DNA from: Methylobacterium sp. Leaf125
GTDB taxonomy: Bacteria > Pseudomonadota > Alphaproteobacteria > Rhizobiales > Beijerinckiaceae
Direction of reading: 5' to 3'
DNA: 64,000 nucleotides
NCBI RefSeq assembly: GCF_001423085.1
Contig: NZ_LMNU01000047.1
Span: forward strand, 62,797-126,796
The notes under the pieces were generated by a model. The model did no database searches. It was not told the origin of the DNA and worked only from the letters and a program-made list of their open reading frames with translations. Positions 42,321-51,812 of this stretch are shown one piece after another (the stretch's first letter is position 1; each line of letters opens with the position of its first letter). Made by a program: the position numbers and the translations under genes.

Positions 42321-43166
42321 TCACACCTCGCCGTCGGAGGCTTTTTGCTCCTCGACCTCCGGCGCGACCTGCCCGAAGTTCAGAACCGCCACCAGGGCGG
42401 TTCCGCCGAAAACGTTCCCGATCAAGGTCGGCAGGAAGAAGCGCCAAGCATAGTCGACCATCGTCGCTTGGCCGGAAAACACGAGATAGAACGTGTCGAC
42501 CGAGCCGGCGACGATGTGGCTGAGATCGCACATCGAGACGAGCCAGGTGATGAGGATGATCACCAAGGCGGCCGCCGATCCCGTTGCCGGCAGCATCCAC
42601 ACCAGCAGGGCGATGAGCCAACCGGCGAAGACGGCCTTGATCACCGTGGTACCGAAGCCCGAGGCGACGGCGTGGTGGCTGAGCGCCGCGAAGGCGGTAT
42701 GAACACCCGGCGCGAAAGCGTCCGAATAGGCAAGCACCGCCGCGATGACGGCCGTCGCCGCGATATTGCCGGTCAGCACGATTCCCCAGAGCCGCAGGAC
42801 CCGCCACAGCGTCGACCGACTGCGGTCATGCAACAGCGGCAGGATCGGCGTCACGGTGTTCTCGGTGAACAGTTGCTGGCGTCCCAGGATGACGATGAGG
42901 AAGCCGGTGGCGTAGCCGAGACTCGTGATCAGGCTGGTCCAGGGCGCCTCGGGCAGGTGGGTCTTCAGCACACCCGGCACGATCAGGGAGAAGCCCATGG
43001 TGAGGCCCGCGGCGATGGCCGACAGGAGGAGTGCGCTACCCCGACGCCGCAGCTCTTCATCGCCCTCGAGCCGGATGACCTCGTGGAGGACGAAGGCGTC
43101 GGGACGTCCGATTTCCGCGACGGCCGCGGCTTTCGGATCGGACCCGTCCTCGCGCTCATCGGCCAT
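42321..43166 (-). CDS. formate/nitrite transporter family protein (YfdC-like)
   Basis: A 281-residue inner-membrane protein of the FNT family. It has six hydrophobic segments (ALLLSAIAAGLTMGFSLIVPGVL, SLGYATGFLIVILG, LWGIVLTGNIAATAVIAAVLAY, TTVIKAVFAGWLIALLVWML, AAALVIILITWLVSMC, FFLPTLIGNVFGGTALVAVLN) and the GRQQLFTENTVTPILPLL motif of the YfdC subgroup. FNT channels move formate, nitrite or similar small anions; formate would fit a methylotroph, but the substrate is unproven. The start is ATG 43166 (MADERED); the frame open to 43193 is longer by nine residues. Confidence 0.88.
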   Translation of the reverse strand: MADEREDGSDPKAAAVAEIGRPDAFVLHEVIRLEGDEELRRRGSALLLSAIAAGLTMGFSLIVPGVLKTHLPEAPWTSLITSLGYATGFLIVILGRQQLFTENTVTPILPLLHDRSRSTLWRVLRLWGIVLTGNIAATAVIAAVLAYSDAFAPGVHTAFAALSHHAVASGFGTTVIKAVFAGWLIALLVWMLPATGSAAALVIILITWLVSMCDLSHIVAGSVDTFYLVFSGQATMVDYAWRFFLPTLIGNVFGGTALVAVLNFGQVAPEVEEQKASDGEV

Positions 43167-43237
43167 CGTATCCGCTCCCGGTGTCGCCCGCATGGAAAGG
43201 GGTCGCTTGGATGGAAGCGGACCGGGGCTGGGGTTGT

Positions 43238-43996
43238 TCAGGCGGGCGCGCCGCCGCGCAAGCCGTCGACGAGCGCGTCCACCTCAGCCCGGGCGGCGGC
43301 CAGCGCTGTGGCTTCCCGGCCGCGCACCACGATGCGATTGGCAAAACCGTTCGGCGTCATCGACGGATAGGAGCCGATCGAGACCTTCGGGTGGGCCTTG
43401 GCGATGGTTGCGAGACCGCTCGCATAAGTGCCCTCAGGCAGGTTGCCGGCCTCGATCGTCTCCGACAGCACCTTGGCGCCGGTCACCAGCGTCGGTCCGA
43501 CATTGTCGAGCATCGCCTGCATGATCCCCGGCACGCCCGCCATGACGATGACGTTGCCGATGCGGAAGCCCGGCGCCTTGGAGACCGGGTTGGCGATGAG
43601 GTCGGCCCCGTCCGGGATGCGCGCCATGCGCAGGCGCGCCTCGTTCAGGTCCTCGGGTTTGTGGCGCTCCAGCAGCATCGCCTTCGCGCGCGGATCGACG
43701 TCGATCGCGACGCCGAAGGCCGCGGCGACGCAGTCGGCGGTGATGTCATCGTGCGTTGGACCGATGCCGCCGGTGGTAAAGAGATAGGTGTAGGAATCCC
43801 GAAGGGCATTGATGGCGGCGACGATGCGATCGGCCTCGTCGGGTACGATGCGCACTTCCTTCAGGTCGATGCCGACGGCGCTGCAGTAGTCCGCGATCGT
43901 GCCGATGTTCTTGTCCTTGGTGCGCCCGGACAGGATTTCGTCACCGATGACCAGGACGGCGGCGGTGACGGCGGCGATTTCGGTCGGTTCGGGCAC
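43238..43996 (-). CDS. molybdopterin-binding protein (CinA/MoaB-like domain)
   Basis: A 252-residue single-domain protein of the CinA N-terminal (MoCF-biosynth) type. AAVLVIGDEILSGRTKDKNIGTIADYCSAVGIDLKEVRIVPDE and YLFTTGGIGPTHDDITADCVAAAFG (the TTGGIGPTHDD loop) are diagnostic. It lacks the C-terminal CinA deamidase domain. The start GTG 43996 is the last one before the conserved strand; the frame open further upstream is Arg-rich and not used. A role in nicotinamide nucleotide or ADP-ribose repair has been shown for CinA relatives; for this short form it is inference. Confidence 0.9.
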   Translation of the reverse strand: MPEPTEIAAVTAAVLVIGDEILSGRTKDKNIGTIADYCSAVGIDLKEVRIVPDEADRIVAAINALRDSYTYLFTTGGIGPTHDDITADCVAAAFGVAIDVDPRAKAMLLERHKPEDLNEARLRMARIPDGADLIANPVSKAPGFRIGNVIVMAGVPGIMQAMLDNVGPTLVTGAKVLSETIEAGNLPEGTYASGLATIAKAHPKVSIGSYPSMTPNGFANRIVVRGREATALAAARAEVDALVDGLRGGAPA

Positions 43997-44064
43997 GGCG
44001 GATCCGGGGCAAGCGGGAGGGTCCCTGCCAAGTAGCGCGGCGAGCCCCGCCTGACCACGCGTCC

Positions 44065-46335
44065 TCAGCGTGCCCCGCGCTGAAGGTCGCCGTCGATAAG
44101 GAGGGCGCTCTTGCCGTCCAGGCGATTGCGGTAGACCTGCAGATTCTCCATCACCCGCTGGACGTAGTTGCGCGTCTCGGTGAACGGGATGCGCTCGACC
44201 CAGTCGATGGGGTCGACTCCGCCCTTGCGCGGATCGCCGTACGCGTCGATCCACTTCTTCACGTTGCCGCCACCGGCATTGTAGGAGGCGAAAGCGAGGA
44301 TGTACGAGCCGCGCCAATCCTCCATCAACTCACCGAGATGGGCCTGACCGAGGCGGGCATTGTAGGCGGGGTCGCTGGTCAGACGGTCAGGGTCAAAGCT
44401 GGCGCTGACCCGGCGCGCCGTGCGCTGGGCGGTGGCGGGCATCATCTGCATGAGACCGCGGGCACCGACGCTGGACTGCGCCTGCGGGTCGAACTGGCTC
44501 TCCTGCCGGGCGATGGCATAGACCATCGCCTTCTCGACCAGGGGCACGGCGGCGGAGGCCTCGTAGTTCGGGATGCCGATCGTCGGGTAGGCATGGGCAT
44601 CGAGCGGCAGGCCGCGCTGCACCGCGATCTTGCCGATGGCGACGAGGGCGCGGGAGTTGCGCTGCTCGGCGGCGACGTTGCCGAGCGCCTCGAGTTCGGC
44701 CGCATCCGTGAGGCGGTTCGCGCTGTCGATGTAGAGCGGCAGTGCGAGGTCGCGGATCGCTGCGGCCTCCAGCATCTTCAGGGCGCGGACGTAAAGGCGC
44801 CGGTCGAAGGCAGCCTGTTGGGCGGCGTCGAGACCGGGAATGCTGCGCAGGGACAGGCTGGAACGTCCGAGCTTCGTCCGCGCCAGCTGTCCATAATACG
44901 CGATGGGCTGGAGCGCGGCGCGCTCGTAGAAGGTCTTCGCGGCCTCCGCCTGGCCCAAGGCCTCCGCGGCGCGGCCCTGCCAATAGGCGGTCCGGGCGAG
45001 CGAGATCGGCGTCTCGGCAATCCGGGCGGCCTCGGCGAAGTGCTGCGCCGCCTTCGCCGCATCGTCCTGGAAGCGCAAGGCGATCCAGCCCGCGTGGAAC
45101 TCGGCCTCGATCCGCTTCTCGACGGTGCGAGCACAGGGTGCGCGCGCCACCGCGTAGGCAGCGACCGGGTCGTTGGCATCGATGAGCTTGCGGGCGACGA
45201 TCCGGCGCTCGACCCACCACTCGTCGCCGTCCACCAGCACATCGGGATGAGCGGGTGCGGTGGCGAGGACCGCTGCCGCCTCCACGAACTTGTCGTGCCG
45301 GCGCAGGTACTGCGCTCGCGACAGGATGTAGGACGAGTCGCCGCGTAGCGACGGCGGTACCGCATTGAGGGCCGCCGGTGCGGCCGAACTCTTGTCTTCC
45401 ACGGCCCGACGTGCGCGGACCAGGGTCGCGTAGCTGCCCCCGGCCAGGGTCGCCGCCCGTCCAGCGCTGTCGTAATCCTCCTTCAGGAGGGCGCGCTCCA
45501 TGCGGAAACGGTGGTCGATCCGGGTCAGGACCGTGGGGAAAGCCTCGAGGACCTTCGTCTCGAGGTTCCGGCCGAAGGTTTCCGAGCGCCACAGGTCGCG
45601 CACGAGAACGGCGGCGTCCTCGTCGAAGCCGTCGGCCCGGAGGGCCAGCGCCAGGACGAACTTGCCCGGCGCGCTGGCCGGCCGCGAGGCGGCGAAGAAG
45701 GCCCGCACCGTGGTGGAGTTCCTGCGTTCGGTGAGCAGGGCCTCCTCGGCGCGGCGGCGGAGCAGGGGGCCGGCCGGCCAGTCGGGATTGCTGCGCGTGA
45801 AAGCGACGGTGCGGTCGAAACCGATGCCGGCACCGGCTCGGATCGCAACCCATTCGAGAAGTGCGCGCGCGGCGGGGTCCGCGAAGGCGTCCCGCAGGCG
45901 ATCACCGTCCGAAACGCGGCCTTTGCGATAGGCATCGATCGCCTGCCGCAGAGCGGGAAGATCGACGTCGGGCGCCGCTTGTGCCGCGCGGGCCGGATCC
46001 ACGACCTCCGGGACGGGCGCGGCCGGTGACACGGCTGCGTCGGGCAGCGGAAAGGCGATGGCGGCCTCGGGATCAGCCGAGGCATAGGCCTTGGCCGCAG
46101 GGGGCAGACCCTGGCTGGGAGCGGCTTCCGGAGTCTTCGCCTCGATCTTGAGAGCATCGGCCGCGATGGGATCTGCGACCTTGGCCTCGGGCAAGGCGGA
46201 CGAGGGAGCGACCGCGTCGCTGGCGGGGCGAAGGCTCGGCGCGTCGCCATCCAGTCCGGCGGAGGCCGCGAGCGCTCCGGCCGACACGAGGCTCAGAGCC
46301 AGCATCAGGGCTGCGCGTTGCGTCGAGAACACCAT
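44065..46335 (-). CDS. soluble lytic murein transglycosylase (Slt70-like)
   Basis: A 756-residue exported enzyme that cleaves peptidoglycan glycan strands. The N-terminal signal region (RAALMLALSLVSAGALAASA) leads to a Pro/Ala-rich linker (to about residue 120), then a superhelical U/L domain, and the C-terminal SLT domain with AIARQESQFDPQAQSSVGARGLMQMMPATAQ (catalytic Glu in RQES), then YILAFASYNAGGGNVKKWI. The length is typical of the alphaproteobacterial form with long linker. Its start is divergent from dapA, about 190 bases away. Confidence 0.95.
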   Translation of the reverse strand: MVFSTQRAALMLALSLVSAGALAASAGLDGDAPSLRPASDAVAPSSALPEAKVADPIAADALKIEAKTPEAAPSQGLPPAAKAYASADPEAAIAFPLPDAAVSPAAPVPEVVDPARAAQAAPDVDLPALRQAIDAYRKGRVSDGDRLRDAFADPAARALLEWVAIRAGAGIGFDRTVAFTRSNPDWPAGPLLRRRAEEALLTERRNSTTVRAFFAASRPASAPGKFVLALALRADGFDEDAAVLVRDLWRSETFGRNLETKVLEAFPTVLTRIDHRFRMERALLKEDYDSAGRAATLAGGSYATLVRARRAVEDKSSAAPAALNAVPPSLRGDSSYILSRAQYLRRHDKFVEAAAVLATAPAHPDVLVDGDEWWVERRIVARKLIDANDPVAAYAVARAPCARTVEKRIEAEFHAGWIALRFQDDAAKAAQHFAEAARIAETPISLARTAYWQGRAAEALGQAEAAKTFYERAALQPIAYYGQLARTKLGRSSLSLRSIPGLDAAQQAAFDRRLYVRALKMLEAAAIRDLALPLYIDSANRLTDAAELEALGNVAAEQRNSRALVAIGKIAVQRGLPLDAHAYPTIGIPNYEASAAVPLVEKAMVYAIARQESQFDPQAQSSVGARGLMQMMPATAQRTARRVSASFDPDRLTSDPAYNARLGQAHLGELMEDWRGSYILAFASYNAGGGNVKKWIDAYGDPRKGGVDPIDWVERIPFTETRNYVQRVMENLQVYRNRLDGKSALLIDGDLQRGAR

Positions 46336-46522
46336 GGTTCTTCCAGTCCCATCACCGTGGACAGACCTTCAAGCTCACCCGAAGGGCATTAAGAAGGCAT
46401 TAACCCCATGAACGCAGCGTTTGCGCCGGTGCGGACGAGAGCCTATGTCTGCCCGTCCGCGCGAAGCGGTGCCGCTGCCGGACAACCGGCGCATGACGAG
46501 ACCGACGGCTGGGAACGCCAGG

Positions 46523-47422
46523 ATGACCGAGACCTCCACACGACGCCTCAGGGGCGCGATGTCCGCCCTCGTGACTCCGTTCAGGGACGGCGCCTTCGAC
46601 GAGGCAGCCTTTCGCAAGTTCGTGAACTGGCAGATCGCTGAGGGTATCCACGGGCTCGTTCCCACCGGCACCACCGGCGAAAGCCCGACCTTGAGCCATG
46701 CCGAGCACGACCGCGTGGTCGAGATCTGCATCGAGGAGGCCGGCGGCCGCGTGCCTGTGATCGCCGGTGCCGGCTCCAATTCCACCGCCGAGGCGGTCGA
46801 GCGCGCCCGCCACGCCGAGAAGGCGGGAGCGGATGCCGTGCTGGTGGTCACGCCGTACTACAACAAGCCGACCCAGGCCGGCCTCTACGCGCATTTCAAG
46901 GCCGTGAACGACGCCATCGGCATTCCGATCATCCTCTACAACATTCCCGGGCGCTCCATCGTCGACATGAGCGTCGAGACGATGGCGCGCCTGTACGAAC
47001 TCACGAATATCGCCGGTGTGAAGGACGCCACGGCCAAGCTCGACCGGGTCAGCCTCCAGCGCCAGGCCATGGGCGAAGACTTCATCCAGCTTTCGGGCGA
47101 AGATGCGACGGCGCTCGGCTTCAACGCCCATGGCGGCCGCGGCTGCATCTCGGTGGTGTCGAACGTCGCGCCGCGACTCTGCGCCGAGCTCCAGGAGGCG
47201 ACCCTGGGCGGCGACTACGCCAAGGCGCTCCAGATCCAGGACCGGCTGATGCCGTTGCACGCCAGCATGTTTGTGGAACCGAACCCGTCGCCGGTGAAGT
47301 ACGCCCTCGCGCGGCTCGGCCTGATGACCGACGAGGTGCGGCTGCCGCTTCTCACCGTGAGCGCCGAGACGAAAGCGCTGGTCGACGCCGCCTTGCGACA
47401 TGCGGGCCTACTCGACGCCTGA
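46523..47422 (+). CDS. dapA: 4-hydroxy-tetrahydrodipicolinate synthase
   Basis: First enzyme of the lysine/diaminopimelate branch: condenses pyruvate with aspartate semialdehyde. The 299 residues show RLRGAMSALVTPFRDGAFDEAAF, GLVPTGTTGESPTLSHAEH (pyruvate-binding TT), ILYNIPGRSIVDMS (catalytic Tyr) and AGVKDATAKLDRV (Schiff-base Lys). The start ATG 46523 gives the usual N-terminus; the upstream frame from 46421 is Arg/Pro-rich. It precedes smpB, as in many alphaproteobacteria. Confidence 0.96.
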   Translation: MTETSTRRLRGAMSALVTPFRDGAFDEAAFRKFVNWQIAEGIHGLVPTGTTGESPTLSHAEHDRVVEICIEEAGGRVPVIAGAGSNSTAEAVERARHAEKAGADAVLVVTPYYNKPTQAGLYAHFKAVNDAIGIPIILYNIPGRSIVDMSVETMARLYELTNIAGVKDATAKLDRVSLQRQAMGEDFIQLSGEDATALGFNAHGGRGCISVVSNVAPRLCAELQEATLGGDYAKALQIQDRLMPLHASMFVEPNPSPVKYALARLGLMTDEVRLPLLTVSAETKALVDAALRHAGLLDA

Positions 47423-47504
47423 GCCAGACTGGCAAAGCAGTCCGCGCAGAACCATATCCCTCGGCCCGGTCGCGATGGCGCGACCGGCCTGACCCGACGT
47501 TGTG

Positions 47505-47978
47505 ATGGCTCCCAAACCCGAATCGAACCGCCGCGTCGTCGCCGATAACCGCGCCGCCCGCTACCATTACGAGATCACCGACACGCTCGAGGCGGGACTC
47601 GCTCTGACGGGGACCGAGGTCAAATCCCTGCGCAAAGGCAAGGCGACGATCGGGGAGGCTTACGCCGGTCCGTCCGGCACCGATCTGATGCTCTTCAACG
47701 CGTACATCCCGGAATATGTCGAGGCGAACCGCTTCAACCATGAGACCAAGCGGCCGCGCCGGCTCTTGCTCCATCGGAAGCAGATCAACAAGCTGATCGG
47801 CGCCACCCAGCGCGAAGGCTTCACCGTCGTTCCGCTGAAGATCTATTTCAATGAACGCGGCCGCGCGAAGATCGAACTTGGACTTGGCCGGGGTAAGAAG
47901 CTGCACGACAAGCGCGAAGCCTCGAAGGAGCGCGATTGGCAGCGCGACCGCGCCCGCATCATGCGCGACAAGGGCTGA
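47505..47978 (+). CDS. smpB: SsrA (tmRNA)-binding protein
   Basis: Partner of tmRNA in ribosome rescue. A 157-residue protein with VVADNRAARYHYEITDTLEAGLALTGTEVKSLRKGKATIGEAYA, EYVEANRFNHETKRPRRLLLHRKQI and a basic C-terminal tail KKLHDKREASKERDWQRDRARIMRDKG that enters the decoding site. All family blocks are there. ATG 47505 is preferred to the GTG three bases earlier. It lies 82 bases downstream of dapA. Confidence 0.97.
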   Translation: MAPKPESNRRVVADNRAARYHYEITDTLEAGLALTGTEVKSLRKGKATIGEAYAGPSGTDLMLFNAYIPEYVEANRFNHETKRPRRLLLHRKQINKLIGATQREGFTVVPLKIYFNERGRAKIELGLGRGKKLHDKREASKERDWQRDRARIMRDKG

Positions 47979-48227
47979 GGGCGAGGGTTATTCGCAGGGT
48001 TAGCGATCACTCCGGACGCAGAGAGCGCCCGCGGGCCTGAATGCCGACCGTTTCTCCGACAGCCCGGGTATGATCCGAGAGCGTTGAAGCGATCGACGAA
48101 CAATCGCCACGACGGCGAAACTGCACCGACATTGGCCGGAACGGGGGACACGCAGTGCAGCGGTCCGAACACCCCGCCGCGTGTCGGGCGAGACGGCTCT
48201 CCCAGGCAGGGCAGTGTCGGTATGAAT

Positions 48228-48256
48228 GAGGCCGGGCAACGTGACTGCCCGGCCTC
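48228..48256 (-). terminator. hairpin terminator after the NYN gene
   Basis: GAGGCCGGGCA...TGCCCGGCCTC makes an 11-bp perfect stem with a 7-base loop, 41 bases beyond the stop of the NYN gene on the minus strand, followed by ATTCATAC rather than a pure T-run. The rest of 47979-48296, between smpB and this gene, holds nothing I recognise. Confidence 0.6.
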
Positions 48257-48296
48257 AACGTTCCGTCTCTACCTCATGCGCCGGTTTCCCGGCGTT

Positions 48297-48971
48297 TCAG
48301 GGCTCGACGACCTCGTCATTTTGACGAATGCCGTAGCGGCTTTCCAGGGCGGGACTCGGTCGCGCCGATCGCTCCGGCGTCTCGCCGCGGAAGCGGGTCG
48401 CTGTGTCACCGGAATGCCGGTTGTCTGGGACGCGCGAGCCACGCTCGCCAGGATCGCGGCCGATCCGCGAGATCAGCTGCGCAAGATCCACGAATTCGTC
48501 GGCCTGCCGGCGCAGGTCGTCCGCGATCATCGCGGGCTGCGTCTGAATCGTGCTGACGACGGTCACGCGAACGCCGCGGCGCTGCATCGCCTCGACCAGG
48601 GACCGGAAATCCCCGTCGCCGGAGAAGAGCACCATATGGTCGATATGGGAGGCGAGTTCGAGGGCGTCGATCGCCAACTCGATATCCATGTTGCCCTTCA
48701 CCTTCCGCCGACCCATCGAGTCGACGAATTCCTTTGCAGGCTTGGTGACGACGCGGAAGCCGTTGTAATCGAGCCAGTCGATCAACGGCCGGATGGACGA
48801 ATATTCCTGATCTTCAACAATAGCCGTATAATAAAAGGCTCGAAGAAGCGCGTCTCTCGATTGAAATTCCCGGAGAAGACGCCTGTAATCGATATCGAAC
48901 CCGAGCGCCTTGGTTGCCGCATAAAGATTCGCGCCATCGATAAACAAGGCGCTGCGCTGTTGTGCGCTCAT
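48297..48971 (-). CDS. NYN domain protein (LabA/DUF88-like RNase fold)
   Basis: A 224-residue protein with a PIN-like NYN domain: SALFIDGANLYAATKALGFDIDY (first Asp), KGNMDIELAIDALELASHIDHMVLFSGDGDFRSLVEAMQRRGVRVTVVS (KxNxDxxLxxD and SGDGDF acids). These acidic residues form the metal site of a putative nuclease; the target RNA is unknown. The C-terminal 60 residues are Arg-rich and disordered. The gene is usual in the alphaproteobacterial smpB-rpoZ-rsh neighbourhood (from memory). Confidence 0.93.
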   Translation of the reverse strand: MSAQQRSALFIDGANLYAATKALGFDIDYRRLLREFQSRDALLRAFYYTAIVEDQEYSSIRPLIDWLDYNGFRVVTKPAKEFVDSMGRRKVKGNMDIELAIDALELASHIDHMVLFSGDGDFRSLVEAMQRRGVRVTVVSTIQTQPAMIADDLRRQADEFVDLAQLISRIGRDPGERGSRVPDNRHSGDTATRFRGETPERSARPSPALESRYGIRQNDEVVEP

Positions 48972-49384
48972 GTGGTGACCCGCTTAAGAGGAGGATAAAA
49001 ACGAATATTTCTCGGAGGAATGATAGACGCCACCGAAGCTGCTACTTGCTTCTCGGTCTCGTATTAAATGCTCAGAATGAGACTAAAGCAAAAAAGAACA
49101 AATTGATCGCGCAACGAAGCTTTGTGACTGAAATACCTTATGATTGTTTAAAGGCGTATCAACGCAAAAGTCAACTTTGGCCTGATATGAGGGAAATCCG
49201 ACAACAATCTACGCAGGTTTATTTTCCGAATCGCAACCGCCGGCGGCGGTCGTAGCGGATTCTTCGCACGCCAGCGCTCGCGAAGCGGGATGCTGCCTTC
49301 CACGGGCGCCTCGTCGAGGGCGGGGCAATGAGCGGACGCCTTGTCACTGCGCGTTTAGCGCTGACGCCTTTTCCTCCGTCCAGC
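48972..49384. other. AT-rich intergenic region between NYN and rsh
   Basis: About 410 bases, AT-rich from roughly 49000 to 49240 (for example GCAAAAAAGAACAAATTGATCG), in contrast with the flanking genes. It contains the promoter of the NYN gene and the end of the rsh transcript. A 97-codon plus-strand frame (48962-49255) has poor coding character and I do not accept it. No RNA gene is recognised. Confidence 0.4.
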
Positions 49385-51628
49385 TCAGCCGTTGACGCGC
49401 TCGACTTTGTTCACCGTCCGCTTCCCACGAAGCTCAGAGATGATGGCGTTCAGGTGCTTCAGGTCCCAAACGGAGAGATCGATTACGATCTGCGTGAAGT
49501 CCTGCGTCTTTCGCTTCATCGAGACATTGTCGATATTGCCGTCATGATCGGCGATGACCTGGGCGATCTGTGCGAGGACGCCCGGCTCGTTAATCGATTG
49601 CAGGGCGAGGCGCGCCGGAAAGCGTTCGCTCGTCCCGGCCTCGACGTCCCAGCGCACATCAAGCCAGCGGTCGGGCTCGTTGTCGAAGTCGGCGAGGGCC
49701 GCCGATTGGATCGGGTAGATCGTGACGCCGACGCCCGGGGTCAGAATGCCGACGATGCGGTCGCCCGGGACGGCACCACCGATGGGCGCGAAGCTGACCG
49801 GCAAGTCGCTGTCGAGACCGCGAATCGGGATTCCGTCCGAGCGGCCATGCTCCGCGCTTCTCCCTTCCGGGAACGTCAGGCGCATGGTCTGATCCTTGGC
49901 CAGGCTGAGGCGCCCCGCTCCGTCGGTCGAGGTCGGCTGCGGCAACGGTGCCGGCGCGCCGCGACGCTCGTCCTTGTGGTCCGGATAGACAGCCCGCACG
50001 ACGTCACCCGAGAACATCTCGCCTCGTCCGACGGCGGCGAAGACGTCTTCGGTGCTCTGCCGGGCGAGACGGGGCAGCGCCCCGCGCAGCTTGTCCTCCG
50101 AGAAGCTCTTGGCCGCCCGCTCGAAGGCACGATCAAGGATCTGGCGCCCCAGGCCGGCATATTGGCGCCGGACAGCCGAGCGCGTCGCACGCCGGATCGC
50201 GGAGCGCGCTTTGCCGGTGACCACCAGGGATTCCCATGCTGCCGGGGGGGATGCGCCGTCCGAGCGCGCGATCTCGACCTCGTCACCGTTGACGAGTTCG
50301 TGCAGCAGCGGCGCCATCCGGCCGTTGATCTTGGCGCCGACCGCCGTGTTCCCGACATCCGTGTGAACGGCGTAGGCGAAGTCGATCGGGGTCGCGCCGC
50401 GGGGGAGGGCGATCAGGCGTCCTTTCGGCGTGAAGCAGAATACCTGGTCTTGGAAGAGCTCGAGCTTCGTGTGCTCCAGGAATTCTTCCGGGCTGTCGCC
50501 CTCGGCCAGAAGTTCGATGGTGCGACGCAGCCACTGATAGGCGCCGCTCTCGGTAGCCAGGCGGGGATGCCCGCCGCCAATATCGTCCTTGCCGCCGCTC
50601 TCCTTGTAGTGAGCATGGGCGGCGATACCATATTCGGCGATCTCATCCATCGCGGCCGTGCGAATCTGCAGCTCGACGCGCTGGCTCTTCGGGCCGATCA
50701 CCGTGGTGTGAATCGAGCGGTAATCGTTCTGCTTCGGCGTCGAGATGTAGTCCTTGTACCGGCCTGGGACCATCGGCCAGCTGGTGTGAACGACGCCGAG
50801 AGCACCGTAGCAATCGGCCAGGGTCTCGACGACGACACGGAAGCCGAAGATGTCGGACAATTGCTCGAAGGCGACCGACTTGCGCTCCATCTTGGCCGAG
50901 ATGGAGTAGGGTCGCTTCTGCCTCCCCGTGACGACGGCCTTGATGCCCTGCGCGGCGAGCTTGGCGGTCAGATCGTGCTCGATGCTTTCGACGAGGCGTT
51001 CCGATTTGGCGGAAAGATCGGTGAGCCGCTGGTCAATGGTGGCGTAGATCTCCGGCTTGAGGTTGCGGAGCGCGAGATCCTCGAGTTCCTCGCGCAATTC
51101 CTGCATGCCCATGCGTCCGGCGAGCGGCGCGTAGATGTCGAGGGTCTCTTGTGCGATCCGTTCGCGCTTGTCCGCCCGCATGTGATGGAGCGTGCGCATG
51201 TTGTGCAGCCGGTCGGCGAGCTTGACGAGGAGCACGCGGACGTCGGCTGCCACCGCCAGGAGCAGTTTTCGAAAATTCTCTCCCTGTGCCGCCCGCTTCG
51301 ACACGAGGTCGAGGCGCTTCAGCTTGGTCAGCCCGTCGACGAGGGCACCAATCTCGGGACTGAAGAGTTCGCGGATCTCGTCGAGGGTGGCAGCCGTATC
51401 CTCCACCGTATCGTGCAGCACGGCTGCCACGATCGTGGCGTCGTCGAGCCTAAGGTCCGTGAGGATCGCGGCGACTTCGAGGGGGTGAGCGAAGAAGGGG
51501 TCGCCCGAGGCCCGCTTCTGGGTGCCGTGGGCGCGCATGGCATAGACGTAGGCGCGGTTCAGCAGGGCCTCGTTCGCGGCGGGATTGTAGCGCTTCACCC
51601 GCTCGACAAGTTCATATTGGCGCATCAT
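49385..51628 (-). CDS. rsh: bifunctional (p)ppGpp synthetase/hydrolase (Rsh)
   Basis: The single RelA/SpoT homologue typical of alphaproteobacteria, which makes and degrades ppGpp in the stringent response. The HD hydrolase is shown by VAAVLHDTVEDTAATLDEI and the synthetase by GRYKDYISTPKQNDYRSIHTTVIG (Tyr-Arg motif); then the TGS domain (VFCFTPKGRLIALPRGATPIDFAYAVHTDVG) and a C-terminal ACT domain (LALQSINEPGVLAQIAQVIADHDGNIDN). About 747 residues, normal length. The start ATG 51628 (MMRQYELVERV) is preferred over 51700. It follows rpoZ in the same direction. Confidence 0.97.
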   Translation of the reverse strand: MMRQYELVERVKRYNPAANEALLNRAYVYAMRAHGTQKRASGDPFFAHPLEVAAILTDLRLDDATIVAAVLHDTVEDTAATLDEIRELFSPEIGALVDGLTKLKRLDLVSKRAAQGENFRKLLLAVAADVRVLLVKLADRLHNMRTLHHMRADKRERIAQETLDIYAPLAGRMGMQELREELEDLALRNLKPEIYATIDQRLTDLSAKSERLVESIEHDLTAKLAAQGIKAVVTGRQKRPYSISAKMERKSVAFEQLSDIFGFRVVVETLADCYGALGVVHTSWPMVPGRYKDYISTPKQNDYRSIHTTVIGPKSQRVELQIRTAAMDEIAEYGIAAHAHYKESGGKDDIGGGHPRLATESGAYQWLRRTIELLAEGDSPEEFLEHTKLELFQDQVFCFTPKGRLIALPRGATPIDFAYAVHTDVGNTAVGAKINGRMAPLLHELVNGDEVEIARSDGASPPAAWESLVVTGKARSAIRRATRSAVRRQYAGLGRQILDRAFERAAKSFSEDKLRGALPRLARQSTEDVFAAVGRGEMFSGDVVRAVYPDHKDERRGAPAPLPQPTSTDGAGRLSLAKDQTMRLTFPEGRSAEHGRSDGIPIRGLDSDLPVSFAPIGGAVPGDRIVGILTPGVGVTIYPIQSAALADFDNEPDRWLDVRWDVEAGTSERFPARLALQSINEPGVLAQIAQVIADHDGNIDNVSMKRKTQDFTQIVIDLSVWDLKHLNAIISELRGKRTVNKVERVNG

Positions 51629-51756
51629 CCGCCGAAGGACCCTTTCACGCTCGACAACCCCGGCATCGGGACCGCTCCCCTGATGTGTCCCGCATCGCAC
51701 GCGGGCACGCCAGCCCCACGGCGTCGCATCAGCGGCAAATCCGGGCTTCCGGGACG

Positions 51757-51782
51757 AAAAAACCCGGCGCGGCGGCCGGGTT
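51757..51782 (-). terminator. rpoZ terminator
   Basis: On the minus strand AACCCGGC-CGCCGC-GCCGGGTT is followed by TTTTCG: an 8-bp stem with a T-run 31 bases after the rpoZ stop. rsh therefore probably has its own promoter. Confidence 0.8.
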
Positions 51783-51812
51783 CTTTGTCAGTTCACGTCG
51801 GGCGGGAGAGGC

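Noticed and set aside
48962..49255. A 97-codon plus-strand ORF in the AT-rich gap
   Set aside because: No ribosome binding site, poor codon pattern and no recognisable domain.
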